DNA of 64,000 bases, from assembly GCA_013433145.1 (NCBI GenBank), contig CM024176.1, positions 3,654,849-3,718,848 on the forward strand, read 5' to 3'. A program made the translations under genes and the position numbers. Below the pieces are notes generated by a model. The model was not told the origin of the DNA and searched no databases. It saw only the letters and a list, made by a program, of their open reading frames with translations. Below, piece by piece: positions 12,977-26,516 of the stretch (positions are counted from its first letter, which is position 1; each line of letters begins with the position of its first letter). The DNA comes from Ascaris suum. Taxonomy: Eukaryota > Nematoda > Chromadorea > Rhabditida > Ascarididae.

Positions 12977-15708
12977 TCACAACGAATAGATAGATGAGCA
13001 CAACGAAGAGGATAGTGATGCAATACCAGAGGATTGTGATGACAATGAAGATAACCTTGCTCGCCATAGTTCAGCCGATGATGGAATATTTAGACGATCC
13101 ATATCGAGTAATGAATCATGTCTAGTTGGTGTTGATGAATTACTATACGATGATTCTTTGTTTGAAACAATTGATTCTTCATAAAGTGTTGAGTGTGGGA
13201 TGCTCGACTCTAGACGAGATGGTTCTGGATCCGCTTCAAATATTTCCATTTGAATACCCTCGTCTTCGGAGATTTCTTCTTCCACATCCCATGCCATCTC
13301 TTCAATCCACCAATTCTCAGCAACCGTTCCACCAAGTTGTTCACCAAATATCGCATCGAGGCGATCGGATTGCTCGCGAGTAAAATAATTCTTCCAATCG
13401 CGGCTTCCACCTTTCCGAATAAATGTGTTCTGATGTCTATAAATTGATTTAGCTCATTTATTGTCGCAAATTTGCTCTCAAAGGAAATATAATCCTACCA
13501 TGCAGGTATCATCTTTTTTATGCTCCTCTATTGGTTATTTTCTCTGTGTTGAAAATGAAGTGATAACACCTGAGAATTAAGAAGGAAAGGCTGTATCCAT
13601 TTGTCAATATTATTTTTTTTAACTAATGAGTAATTCAGTGTGAATATTAGTATCGAATAGTTGTGTCACATGGTCGGAATTTTTGTGTAATAATCAAAAG
13701 AATGTAAACGTTGAAAACTGGTTAACGTGTGAGCGCAACAAATTTCGAACACGTTGCCTGGATTTTTTTTTAGTTCACTTTTTAGGTGATAAAAGTCTAG
13801 TGAGAGTAATTAATCAACGGAAAGAAAACCAGATGCAAAACTCATAAATATATGAATTCTTTCGGCGAATGCCAATCAACTAATAAACTGATAAGGGTAC
13901 TCTAAAATAATACAGTACTTTTGAAGAGGGGATTTCTCTTTAATATCTCCTTAATGTTGTTTCATGAGATAAATTTCAGATTATTCGACAAATAAAAATT
14001 TCGATAACTTACAAATTATTTTCTGGGAACCATCGCCATTGATCTTTTTTCATTGAGCTGAGTGTACTCGAATCGATTATACGTTGCAAAATCTCTTCAT
14101 TATTGACCATTTCTGCTGCTTTTCCACCAAGAAAATGACCAATTTTTATCACCGCTTCTCGTAGATCGGCGAACATATCCTCATATTTCAGGAAAAGCAC
14201 ATTTTCATCGCTAATATGTGGCAACCAACTGAGTAGATGATTGAAATAGTTGCCGAATGCGATATTCTCGCCGAGGAATAATTCGAAAAAATCCGAGAAT
14301 TGCCCATATTCAAAATCGTAGATTTTGAAATTGCGATTATGGAAGAAATAACTGAAAATAAATCAATCAGTCAATACTGACACTTGTCAGCGATAAAATT
14401 AAGCAATTTTTTTATTGTTTTCTCAGCAATAATAAGTAATCTTGAGCAAAAAATACTCATCCTATTAAACTGTTTTAGTCGGAAATGCATAATAAACAGT
14501 TGAAATTTATTTTTAAAACTATTTTTACTTTTTCATCCTACAATAATAAATATATGCAAATTTATTCCAGTTTATAGTGTCAGTTATCATTTCTAATGTT
14601 CACATCTTTAATCAATATTATTACTTTTAACTAATAACTTAACAATAGATGTTGAGCTAATAATTTCTCGAAATCTGGTGTTGCCTTTTTTTGATATTCA
14701 GAAAAGAGATAAACAAATGTTAGAAAAATGACGTGCATTGTGTGAACAGCTGTCAATGAGTGGGCGAATATGAAGAGCAAACAAACCTTGTGAGACAATC
14801 CTTTGGATTACGCACAGCAAAGATATATTTCGCATTGCTATTTTTTGGCAAATTATGCCATGCGAAATGTGTTTTCAATAAACGTCGTCCCTCCAAATTT
14901 TCCGCAAATTTAGCACCCATACGTTCGATCATTGGACTCGTAACGCATAACTCTGAAAGTAAATCTGAGAGTTATGTTATTGCCCAATGTCTTTCTTTTT
15001 TTTTTTTTTTAACGAAGAAATTTGTTTTGTAACGAAAGAAATTGGAACCCATCGATAGATTTATTATCGAAAAATTTTTTTTAATTTATGAAATCTTCAT
15101 AATGGCCAAAAAAAATTACTTGAAAATTACCTCATTATGATCGTTTTACAAATTCAATTTTTTATATTCAAAGTTCGCGCCATCATTTTGTGAGATTCCC
15201 AAGAATTTCACTATGAGAATTCTATTGAAATCGCATTCTACTCAAAGAATTTCAATAAACACCTTTACCATGGCCGACATTTGGGCCGTAATTGTCGCTC
15301 ATCAATTGCGAGCAGATGTGTTGGATCCATGTAGTACCACATTTCGGATATGTACATACCAATACATCATCATCACGAAGCTTCAACTTCTTCGCACTCC
15401 TAGAAATGATATCTCTAAATTTTAAACGTTTTTTTATGGTCTTGAACTGATACGATACAAATGTGAAAAATAAAAGGCATAAAAATCCATCAAAACTTTT
15501 GAAAAAATAACCTTACGAATGCAGGCTTGAATATAGGTGGCCATATTTCACCATCGATGCGTGATTGCTTCGGTAATCCAGGCTCTTGAAAGACGAATGC
15601 AGTTTCTTGCACTTCCGGTGAACATGGTGGCGATGGATTGCGCTCAGTTGATGGTAATTCGCTATCCGTTAGGCACAGCCTACGATTTCGTGTACTTAAT
15701 GGAGCCAT
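12977..15708 (-). CDS. ssu-1: Cytosolic sulfotransferase, complete, five exons (SSU-1-like)
   Basis: Transfers sulfate from PAPS to a small-molecule acceptor. Minus-strand exons: 15708-15512, 15399-15269, 14952-14787, 14351-14013, 13436-12977; they total 1293 nt, 430 residues plus stop, with all phases consistent. Visible motifs: [10 protein letters not shown] (51-60), 5'-phosphosulfate loop TYPKCGTTW (82-90), catalytic His in KTH (138), 3'-phosphate site AVRNPKD with Arg157 and Ser165, VLFLKYEDM in the core, and [12 protein letters not shown] (285-296), the C-terminal PAPS signature. The core ends near residue 320. An acidic then Ser-rich tail of about 110 residues follows, unusual for SULTs. 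The exon 1 donor (AAG then GTTATT) was chosen over the nearer GTAAGG because only it keeps frame; exon 5 uses TTTATAG, giving [12 protein letters not shown]. In C. elegans ssu-1 is, from memory, the sole cytosolic sulfotransferase (412 aa). The start is the first ATG; an upstream non-coding or trans-spliced leader is likely. Confidence 0.93.
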
Positions 15709-16338
15709 TTATGAATATTACAGGTAGGTGGATATTGTTGAATGTTTTCACGGAATGGAGCTGCTTCCAAATGAACAGCTTATATCGACTTCACGAAACT
15801 TTCTTGGTAGTGCGTATATCACAACAAAAGTGATATGATAACTTGACGCTCGCATCGTCCACCTTTAAATAGACCGCACACCGCATCAACGGCGGGAGAT
15901 GAACGCACTCATCGACTCCGCCCACAAACAGCACGCGGAGCCACGTCTGTGATACGTGCCAAATTTATGGTGCACAACGCAAAATGTAGAGACGGCACAG
16001 AGTGGTGCACCTATCGAAAGAGTTCAGCATTGAGCGAAGGATCGTCGAATGTTATAGACGTTGGAAACTTATTTTACGCACTTTGCGGTCATCGGAGGGT
16101 GTGTGCATCATGACGTCTGTGGTCTTCGTCGAACTCCATCCAAGCAACAAGTTAGAAAATCGGAGGCATGTGCTAAAATGCACTTCACCAACCTCTACGT
16201 AATATGCGCAAAAAGAGCATTGAATTTATTAGCGAATGGTAATATGATAGGTGCACCAGATGAGTGTTAGAAATTTTTTCGCAGTTTTGAAGGCATTTAT
16301 GCACACTGAATGCAATATGTTGTTGCTACTGCAGTTTA
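15709..16338. other. Region upstream of the sulfotransferase
   Basis: About 630 bp between the sulfotransferase start and the next minus-strand ORF. It is less AT-rich near 15850-16000. No promoter element could be assigned. Confidence 0.4.
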
Positions 16339-16635
16339 TCACTTCAAACTTATTTTCTGCTCTATCAGAATATCATCAGAATGTGTATTTATTTTTATTA
16401 TTTGCGATGGCGTCATCTTTCTAATGGCAACTGAGGAATAGTATCGTCTATGGTTGACGTCATAAGGGGAAAACCTTTTCTTTATCTTCAACACATTCTT
16501 TATCCTAAAAAGTTTTTTTTTCTCTCGGTTGAAGTTTTTCAAACGGTCATAAAAACGAGTTGCCTTTCGTTTGGGGTCCTGATTCACTGTCGCATTTATC
16601 AACTGCCACACGGCGCTCACTTCTGTCGGGCCCAT
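16339..16635 (-). CDS. 98-residue basic ORF, unrecognised
   Basis: A true ATG at 16635 opens 98 codons to TGA. The sequence starts MGPTEVSAVWQLINATVNQD and continues with many Lys/Arg (KRKATRFYDRLKNFNREKKK) and NHRRYYSSVAIRKMTPSQII. It could be a small single-exon protein, or an exon of a longer gene. It is on the same strand as, and 630 bp upstream of, the sulfotransferase, but the sulfotransferase already has a full-length start, so a fusion is not needed. No domain is recognised; the plus strand has competing but poorer frames. Confidence 0.35.
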   Translation of the reverse strand: MGPTEVSAVWQLINATVNQDPKRKATRFYDRLKNFNREKKKLFRIKNVLKIKKRFSPYDVNHRRYYSSVAIRKMTPSQIIKINTHSDDILIEQKISLK

Positions 16636-16831
16636 CACTCAACAGCACGCTCAAAGATCTTTCATAGACGAGAAACTTAGGACGTGTATTGGGAAGCTCT
16701 CATTCGATCTGAAAGATGAGGTGAGTAGTTCATTTTAGCAGGTTTAAATTGGTTCATATGGGCTCCAATTCAGCAAGATTATGTGAATTTTGGTGCGGAT
16801 AACTGTATGAAATAGCATAAATTTCTCGGTT

Positions 16832-17059
16832 TTGGTTGTTTCTTCGCTTGCAGCCACATATTATTCGGCAATGGTTTTGATAGGAATGTTCCTCCAACTA
16901 CCTTGCCTCTCTGTAATCACCTACCCTACCTCAGTGTTGATGGTTTTGGTGTGTATGCTCCCCGTACATCACTGGAAGCACAATGCATTATATGCATTTC
17001 TTTTTCGTTATTTACTGTGCATTACTGCAACACTTGTTTGCAGAGAATTTTTCACTTAA
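16832..17059 (+). CDS. Weak candidate: two-helix hydrophobic open frame
   Basis: Open frame crossing a CTTGCAG acceptor-like site at 16856. It encodes two hydrophobic stretches (SAMVLIGMFLQLPCLSVI; YAFLFRYLLCITATLVC) and ends at TAA. No ATG gives a clear start and no family is recognised. AT-rich DNA often yields hydrophobic frames by chance. Confidence 0.15.
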   Translation: MVVSSLAATYYSAMVLIGMFLQLPCLSVITYPTSVLMVLVCMLPVHHWKHNALYAFLFRYLLCITATLVCREFFT

Positions 17060-17425
17060 TCTGAATTTAAGTGTTGACTTCAGGCTACTGCCTAAGATAT
17101 TTTCTTCGTCACATCTATCAGTCACGGACCAAAATACCACCTGGTAAGTGAACGCATTTAGAAATTGCATTTTCAGGGCTCTAAAAATTGCGCCAAACTT
17201 GTTTCGCATTAAGACGGAAGTAACACTGACAGTTAGCGCAAGAAGAAGAGTAAATACAACGGTTCACCTTCATATACTGGCAAAAAAATTCCATCTTCTC
17301 AATTTTTCAGTCAAATTCGTCGTTAATTTATCAGAAGTATCTCTATGGAATATCGGTAAAATCCGCTAATCAAATCTTGTGCTCCTAATATAGTGGAAAA
17401 AGGCCTGCTTCATATTGTATGACGC

Positions 17426-17551
<126 letters not shown>

Positions 17552-18109
17552 GTCGTGCAATAGATGTGCCGACTAGCAACTCCACCACCACGTCTTCATT
17601 ACAAAATTGTGTTGCATAATATCTGCCGTGGGCGTCCAATCGCACTTTATCATTGAACGACTCTACGTGGTTGACGTCTGGTGTTAAAGCCAATTTTCTG
17701 CTTTCCGGTCGTGGCTCAGAGGATGACCATTCAACGGCCAGTCACTTTTCGTATGACGTCGCCATTAAACGCATAGTTCAAGTGAATGTGACCTTTGCAT
17801 CTTATACCGTCCGTACGCACTGATTGGTTCTTACTAAGAGCGCCTACTGGAGTGACGAAATGCTCTGATGTTCTCAACTAAAAGGTAGCAACGATCGCAC
17901 TGACTCCAAGAAGTGAGAAAGAGAGGCGAGGATAAAAATGATTAAAAAGCGTTTAAGTTAATGTGGTTATTTGTGTTTGTGTGTGCATGAGTAAGGTAGC
18001 TTTAATTTGTGCATTGCGAAGTTCGCATAGCTTCCTACAAAAAGTCGAATATGTGTTGTTCTTATGATTTTTCGCGTATTTGCATTCCGCAATTATGTAT
18101 CTCTTTGCA

Positions 18110-18111
<2 letters not shown>

Positions 18112-18202
<91 letters not shown>
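18112..18202. repeat. (TA)n microsatellite, about 91 bp
   Basis: Uninterrupted alternating TA between CTTTGCACG and ACTTTGCTGATC. The shortest of the five tracts. Confidence 0.97.
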
Positions 18203-18203
<1 letters not shown>

Positions 18204-20712
18204 CTTTGCTGATCAGAGTTTCGCTCATCACAGGGAGATGGTTTACCTCAATCAAGTTTCCTCTTTTGACATATGCCATACTTCCGGTCAAGTTTTTATG
18301 ACTCGATTTTTTGCGCCAATTTCCTTCAGTTAATAACGCCATGCGTGATCTATGAATTTGTGATTGCATTGTGGATGAAAAGTTGGAAGTTTTGTGGAAA
18401 TACGTAAGTATTGTGCAAATGAAAATTTTTAAGCTTGAAAAACTTAGCTAAATACGACTTGTGGTGATCTCTTGGCCAAAAAATTGAGACGCGCTTTTGA
18501 GTTTTTTTTCGCCTATTTTAAATATCAGGCATTATGACACCAACCATAATTTATAAGAAATATCTTTCATCTGAGTTATCAGGCATATTTCGTCACCTTC
18601 GCAAGTGAATCAGTGTCTCAGGTTGAAAATTTTCCTAGCGATAGCGTGTGTTACAACTTCTGCCTATACAAAATCCAACAGTCTCAAAACATAAACCTAA
18701 AGTCCAACTTTATCAGTCCTTATCACTAATCAGCGTATGTATGTTATTGTTACGATGATGATATTTCTCAATGATGTTACTCAATGTTGACATGAAGTGA
18801 AAGTGATTGTTTTAGAACCACGTGGCGCCGGTTGAGTGCAGTCATATCGACAGTTGCCATACAACGTGCTTGATAACGTCATCAAACGTATCGACCAATT
18901 GAGCAGCAAAAAATAGCGATTCATCATTGTGAGTGCAAAAGTATGTCAAGAGGTTGCTTCCTCAGCACCTCATCCCCTTAGGGCATACGATATTATGTGG
19001 AAGTATTTACGAATCGATTTCTAACGTAACGCTTAAAAACTTTGGTGGAATTTCGAGTAAACATTTATTGAGAAGAAATTTACGAATCAAAATTAGCTAT
19101 CAAATCTATGCGGATATATTTATAAAATATCATATTTTAGAGAACTGAGGTCTCCTTCATTATTCAAATTTCTTCCCTCATAATGAATTGAAAAATTCTA
19201 ATTTATTTGGCAGCAAGCTTTCATTTTTATTTTTTGGAATTCCCATCTCTTAGTTATTAAGAGCCCAATTTTCCTTCATAACATAAGTGTTAATATTTCA
19301 TAAAATTGTTGTGATTTTACGGTTTTAAGTGCGTCGAATAATACTGACGTATCCGAGGATTGAATCGCCGATCCGATTGTGTGTTCGTCTGTTGTTTCTC
19401 ACTATTTAAAATAATTGCATTCAGCCATATCTCATTTAATCGCCCACCAAACAAACAAAAAAAAAGATGCTGTGCTTTAAAAAAAGATACTAATGAATGC
19501 TAGTTCAATTAATCGCTATTTTTGATATTTTCTCGTTATCTATAAATAACAAAAGTCATTCGGTGATTACAAGTTTGAAACGATCCTATGATGTTTTATT
19601 GTCACTAAGTGAAATGATTGCAAAACGATGGATTGATTTACAGGTAAATATGCCAATGGATTTCTATTTTAGTTAACATAAACCAATTGATCCCTTCATG
19701 TAGGCGAATAATGCCAATAGTACATTTTACTAGCTCGATAATAACTGATAAATGAATCGCGTGAGTAAATTTTTAATGCTTTTATTTTCTATTCAAAGTT
19801 AGAGAGAAAATACAATTCCTGAAAGAGGAGGTAGCCGATTTGAGCGAAGAGTGATGTCAAACTCCTTAGATTAGTATGAATGAAAACAGAGTTGAGGTGA
19901 TCAAATGTAGTGAAACGAAAATCGGCAGAACTAGAATAGGTTTTCTGCTTATGCTAATCTTCTAAACTTGTTTTGTCTACCAGATTTTTTTTTTGCTGTG
20001 CTTATAAGTGAAGAAATATTACCAATAGGTTTAGAAGAGTAAAAGACATATACGACTAATAAGGACCTTATTTACATATCAATTAGGTACCTAGAAGCTA
20101 TAGTTTAAATGCAACACTAATTATATCTTGAAACAATAGCACCTCGGTGTAAATATAAATTTGTTGTTGAATAATTGCTTTAGTACTGGATAGACTCCGT
20201 TTAGGATTACTGAAAATGCTTAATTCAGGACGTGTTCTCGTTGCGGTAATATGACGAACATTTATTGCATTGATAAAATCGTAAAAAAATGAAATACATC
20301 TGACGAATAAATTGCCTATCGATTATAGTTCCAGAAACTTTCACTAAGTTTATTAACTTTCAACGCTTCTCATGAATATATTACAGATCATTTGAAGAAG
20401 TCTATCTCCCATGTTGTGTATATTTCAAAAACATCGTCTGTTCAGTGACTTAATTCGCTAACTTCTTTATTGATCTATAGTGTATGCTCTTTGTATATGT
20501 CAGCGAAACTGCGCGACGTTATATGGCAACAGTTTATCATCAGATGTCATGTCTGACTCTGCATTAATGTAATTGTCTGTACTTATGTCTGTCGAAAATA
20601 CTTGCCTAAGCACTTGCCTGTCTGCACCCACTCTTTACGTTTGGAAACGGCCCCTAACCTTATAAACCGAATAGTTCATTAAAGTGGATGAGCTGTTTAG
20701 TTGCTCGCTAAA
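18203..20712. other. Non-coding block, about 2.5 kb
   Basis: AT-rich sequence; open frames are short and random-looking. Includes CACGTG-containing patches near 18822 that I could not connect to a gene. Confidence 0.45.
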
Positions 20713-20847
20713 ATGAGCCAAGAATTATTGGCCTCTATCAACACAGCAATGAGACGACGTAGCAAAATGCAGTCGAGATGCAAGCAGCGCATTGATAGAA
20801 CAGCGTGTTTGTTGCGTCATCAATTGCCAAAGGAAATCGTTGAATGA
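20713..20847 (+). CDS. Short 44-residue basic ORF, unrecognised
   Basis: ATG after CTAAA opens 44 codons to TGA: MSQELLASINTAMRRRSKMQ, then Arg/Lys/Cys-rich sequence ending LPKEIVE. Codon use is balanced, unlike the flanks. A TATA-like TTATAAACCG lies about 50 bp upstream. This arrangement recalls the start of a retroelement gag reading frame behind a leader, but there is no downstream polymerase and no paired LTR in the window, so that reading is only a guess. It could also be a short exon. Confidence 0.25.
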   Translation: MSQELLASINTAMRRRSKMQSRCKQRIDRTACLLRHQLPKEIVE

Positions 20848-21234
20848 GCGATGCAGACGCCAGTTAGCTGTCTCCAACGTTTCTACAATTAATCAAGGAC
20901 ATTGTAGTTTGTGCTTTACTTTTTTCTCACCTCTACCATATCATTTGTCTTTTAGCACATGTTGTGTAATTAATTCAACACAAGCTATCAATTTAGTTTA
21001 CTCTGAGTATACCATTAACTCGGTTTTATTAGTTTCGAATGTTTCTCAACTTTTTTTTCAAGTATGAATTTTAAAAATTTGCACTCTCATCAAAAAATTA
21101 ATAAGCAATGATGAAATTCTCGTTTCCTCTCATGTAAGAGTTAGATTAGATGGATTTTTATAGAAGAATTTCATGGGTTTAATTTTTTGAGGTTTCGATA
21201 TTGGTGGTGTTTCATCAAAATCCGCAATGCATTA

Positions 21235-21470
21235 TCATACTTTTAGTGGAATATAGCAGAAACAAATGAAGTTGGTCGATATATGCATAGATAAGGCAAA
21301 GGAATAATTAGTTGTTTTGCCAAACGATGAATTTTTGCTTGGTGGATCCAAAATGTCGACGTCAACGATTCGATTGTCTTGTTTTCCCTCAAAGTCGCTA
21401 AAGGAAGGCAATAAATAAGGACGAGCTCGAGAGTCTTCGGATCTCGAGACTACCAAAACGTCGAAAGTCC
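21235..21470 (-). CDS. Candidate coding fragment, 78 residues, unrecognised
   Basis: Minus-strand open frame of 78 codons with diverse composition: TFDVLVVSRSEDSRARPYLL, SFSDFEGKQDNRIVDVDILD, PPSKNSSFGKTTNYS, then a hydrophobic end before the stop. The only acceptor in place is a weak GTGAG at 21471. A second frame upstream behind a better acceptor (CTTGTAG at about 21510) encodes VAWARKSKSLREGLSTF and would need a donor (GTAGTC). The two are out of frame, so it may be a decayed gene. Confidence 0.25.
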
Positions 21471-23180
21471 CTCACGTAGAGATTTGCTTTTGCGAGCCCA
21501 AGCGACCTACAAGAAAATACAAACTTGCTGCATCTCAATTTCATTGAATTCATGCCACTAATTGGTAACTTGTAAAAATGTGCCACAATATTTAGCAATA
21601 GACTCCGGGTCGAAATAATTTGATGGTTTGTATGAAAAAAGGTGAATTCCCTATTTCAGAATAAAAAAATTTTCAAGAAAATTGTTGAGAGGAATCCAGA
21701 AAATGCGAAGAACTGATAAGGGGGACAATTAGGTACCTCTGCTTAAAATCCAGCCGTTAAATTTCCCACATTTGCGAATAGCACCAATTCATGCTTCCCG
21801 TCTGCAGCAAATAACGAAACCACACTAAGATAAAGAGACAATCCTGTGTCCCATTATGGCATTAAACTTTTTTTATGAAGCACTTTTTTTGTGTTCCGAT
21901 GATTTATGAGAGTTTTTTTAAAAAACGATTCCGTTAAGAAAAACGAGTCCTCTGAAGAGAAAAAAAAGTATTTCCATTGAGAGAAAAAAGTTCATATATG
22001 CACGTATCTTCTCTGTAGATATGGATGCGGCACGAAGGTGATTGTCGAATACCCACGTGGCAATATGAACTTTTGGAGTAGATGACTATGAAGTAATTAA
22101 TTTTGTCTTAAATAAGATGGTTAATGAACTATAGATGGCGGCAATGCGAAACTATTTCGTTGGAGCAAATGTTCGCTCTTAGATCGTTGTATCGCCGAAG
22201 AGTGCAAAGTTTCTCGAACAAAATGTATCAAAGTATTGCATTTGCAAAACGATCGAGAAATACACAACGTGCAAAAATTGCGCTTCAATCTTTGCAAATG
22301 AACCGCAACTTTTGCACGAAACGTCCACACGTCTACAGCAATCATTAATTGCAAGAGCGATTGAGAGAAAATGTGCACAACACCATATATACAGTGCAAT
22401 ATTAATTTTAATTATTGCAACTGAAATATAATGAAAGTTGATGTTATTTCTATTAATAGAGAGTGCAATAGAGAACTGTTAAATCTGCTATAATGTTGTT
22501 TCCCATTTGAAAGATAAATTTCAACTACTTCAATAGAACTCTCAAAACTGTCAAATCTACATTGAAAGATATATTTCAATAGGTTATAATTAGAATTCAT
22601 ATACTATGAGTGGAAGTAAATGTAATCATTGCAAATTATTTATAGCAGAGATTGAAGTAATTCTGCTGTTTTCTGATCAACAGATGCAAAAATTGAAATT
22701 TACTAATGCAAATGACGAATATAACGTTGCAATCGATAAGAATAACGATCTACGAACAAGTGAACATGTTGCAATACTAAAAGAATGTTGCATTTACAAC
22801 ACTTACAGCACAGTTACCGCTATCATTTACAGTAGGTCGGTTATCATTCCATTTATTGCTTGAAAATCACCGATCAAATGATTCAGTCGATAAATGATGA
22901 TTAAATCGATATGATAAAACTGATAAACGATTTTAGCTTCATTATCTAGTGTCTGATAACTGATTCACCCATTGTTTTAATCATCAATTTTGCAAAGTTA
23001 TGCAGATAACGCATATAAATGAAATTGTTTCACTTTCTTTCCGCTCTTCGAGGAAGTAATCAAATTTCCCGATGGTTGCCTTTCTTCTCTATGAGAAGAA
23101 AATTGAGAGCGCTGATCACGTTTCAATTCAGCAAGCAAAACAATATAAGTTTGTAATACAGGTTTCCTTCCTTCTTTCCT

Positions 23181-23193
23181 CCCCCCCCCCCCC
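23181..23193. repeat. C13 homopolymer
   Basis: Thirteen C in a pyrimidine-rich patch (about 23163-23211), followed by AACCTCCTCCCTCCTCC. Confidence 0.95.
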
Positions 23194-25553
23194 AACCTCC
23201 TCCCTCCTCCATGAAATAGCTAGAGAACATAGTCGCTGACATCTAGTTATTCGATATTCTCACACAAAAATTGGGAGATTTTAGTGAACGATATTGTATT
23301 TTTTGTTTGTATGCTTTTCTAATTTCAAAAAATTGTAATTTATTATTGTGCTATAGTTTGTGAAATTAAAAAATGCGTGGGCGTAGAATTTATTTTATCG
23401 ACATTTATCTATTGATTTGCATTAATAGACGACTTATTAATCTACCACAAAAAAATGTAATGATAATCATTTCTAAATAAAATTGATTTTCTCATAATTT
23501 TTTTTTTTCTTGATAGCGTAGAAGAATATTTCAGAAAAACATAAAATGCAGTTTGTTCTTCTTTTTTTTCTTGCTATTTTCTCAAATCATACTTCATTTG
23601 TTATGACGAACCGTCGATTTTTTTTTTGCTGCTCAGTTGTTTTTTCTCAAAAATAAAGAACTGGCAAACAAAAAAAAACCATAAGACAACGAATAGAACC
23701 AACCACACTGAGGAAGATTGTTGAATGTTGTCAGAAGGGGCTTTCATTTTAGCTATGTTACAATGCTGAATGTTTTATTCGTTTTAAAGTGACGTCATCT
23801 AATAAATCTAGGATAAATGCCATTTTTTTCAACGTTTTTTTCGATAACGGGCAGCTGTTTACATATTGATGCTCAAGTTTTTTGCATATACGCACGTTGC
23901 CGCATTGCACTTAAAAATTTTTGCATTGGTGAAATATTTTACGATGAATGATTGCCACAATACTCTCAAGAGTAAATAAGCATTAAATAAACTTGATGAG
24001 CATTCGAGTCAGCCAACTGTTCCGTTTTCTAGCGATTAATGCTACTATTGGCAGTCAAGTCAGCCGACATGACACTACCAGTCTCTTTCAACAGCAAAGT
24101 CAGAAAAAAAAAGGTGCAATAAATATTTCAACTATTTTATAAATTATCGAAAAAATCTTTTGCAAATTTTTTTGCAATAATTCTAGAGAACCGATTCGAA
24201 AATTGCAACTTTTTCATTTATGTTCTACGAAAATTTTATGCTCTACTTTCAATGATTCAGTTGAGAGGTCTAATGGTTTAAGGTTGAGATCGTTCTATAC
24301 AACTGCCGAGTTTATTTACTTTCTCAGATGTCATTTTTAATCAACATTAATTAGAATATTGGCAATAAATCAACCGATATGAATACGAATTGCCCTTCGG
24401 TGGAGATAATCGCTGCTGCCAATGTGATTTAGAAAAATTCTTCAGTTGAATTTAAACTGATATATTTAAGAAGAGTTCATTTAATTTGCATCAAACTTTT
24501 AGTACTAGTATAGTGCTAGTTACTCCTGATGTGATCAACATCAGTGCATAGAAAAAGGCTTATTTAGTTGAGAATGCTGGAAACATTTAGTGATAAGTGG
24601 CAATAGAACCTGAAACTTCTTATTTATGCCCGGAAAGCAAAAAATCATTGCTTAGGATCCGAGTGCTTACCGTAGAGCTCTGAGCCAGATTAGGGTTCTT
24701 CACATAAGAAGCATCAACTATAGAAAGTTCTCTAGATAACGCCTAGAAGAAAGGATGGATAGATGCAATCGCTGCGTTACTTTCTTTAATACCATTCTCG
24801 CATGAATTAGAAAATCTACAATCGCACAAAAAACTGACTTCAATTTTTTGGTCAAAATCAATACAAAAAATAATTGTTGAATGGTGTAAATTCTAACTTT
24901 CAAAGAGATTCAACTATCGCATGTTTCCTGAATGCTCTAGTGAATTGGCGATAAACTTCACAAAGATTAAGTCAAAATTCTCAATAAAATTTTACACTCT
25001 TTATTTTAATAGTGAAATTAATTTTCATTATACACCTTCAGAAAATATTTGTTTGCAAATGAGGAAACTCTCTTTCGTAAAGTTTCCCTTAAGCAATAAT
25101 AAATTCCATGCAAATGGGTTAGAGCATTTTAGTATATTCATTACATCTCAACATTATATGCTACCTGAAAGAAAATGAACAAAAAAATGTTAAAAAGTTA
25201 TCAATCAGTCAATAAATTACGATCGATCAATTGAAAGCATTTTCAAATTGGCGAAATTGAATGCTGATAGCGTAATATTATAATCGCTAAGCACAGAGAA
25301 ATTGATGGTTTGATTTGTTCATTTTTTTTTATTCGCCGACTCTTTCGACATATTTCTCAAAGATTTTTTTCCGTGCCGAATCAGCTGAGTGCATTCTTCA
25401 GCGCTTTGCTTAAAAAATTGAAGTCACAACTTTAGAGATAGGAAATTCAATTCATGTCTTCGTCTGTCACAGCTCTTAAGCGTGTTTACAAATTTACTTT
25501 GCGTGTGTATGTCGTGCCCCTGCTTATTTGTGACATCCATGCGTGTGTGCATC

Positions 25554-25660
<107 letters not shown>

Positions 25661-26516
25661 CATAGATATATGTATAAAAATACAGATATGTAAATATAAG
25701 CTACCCCATAAATAAATACCTGTATATATACATGTATATACACAGGTGCTTACCTAATCGGATAGTTTCAACTAGGAAAATAGAGGCACTAGCTACGATT
25801 TATATCGTTCGATTATCTATTTTACACTTTTCGAGTGCCAAAAAAAAAAAAATTTTTTGCAAAAGACTTATGCCACCTGTTGAGATAATTACAATGTGGA
25901 AGTTTCATTTCGCCTGTTTGTTTATTTTTTTTGGTAGCCGACGAAATTGATCGGATAGATGAGAGAGGAATATTAAGGCTCATATGTTGCCAGCTGTTTT
26001 TGCAATTTTCTCCTTTTATTTTTTTTTTTTTTTTTTGCTTACGTAGCAACTATTGTGCAGCCGATTGAGAAATGATAGAATGTAGGATGAACTAAGAAGG
26101 AATCGCCGATTTCGTACACAACATTTCTTAACGAAAAACGTCGACAACGCGGAAGTTAAAGCGCTAAAAAATGCACAGAAAATTTGCTCACATTATATTC
26201 CCATCTATTACTGCTTCAAATTCTTAAAATTCTTTCTACTTATATGCAAACAAATTTCACAATCATTTCATGCTTCGTGACTTTCATGAAATCAGTTGTT
26301 ATGTAAATATAGCCAAGCAAAATTCTTTATGCACAGCTATGAGCGCTATTTTAAATCACATCTTCACAACTCTGTTACTATATAAGTTTTTGTAATTTAG
26401 ACAAAAAGTAAAACTTGTTCATTCTCCACACTTACAGTCTACTAACCTTAAAATAAAGTTTTCTCACGCTCTTCTCGTGTATCACCGACCGTTCACGATC
26501 TGTATAACTATCACAG

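Noticed and set aside
22140..22800. Cluster of TTGCA/TGCAA words as piRNA or binding-site array
   Set aside because: No regular spacing and no known upstream motif; the density is plausible in AT-rich sequence.
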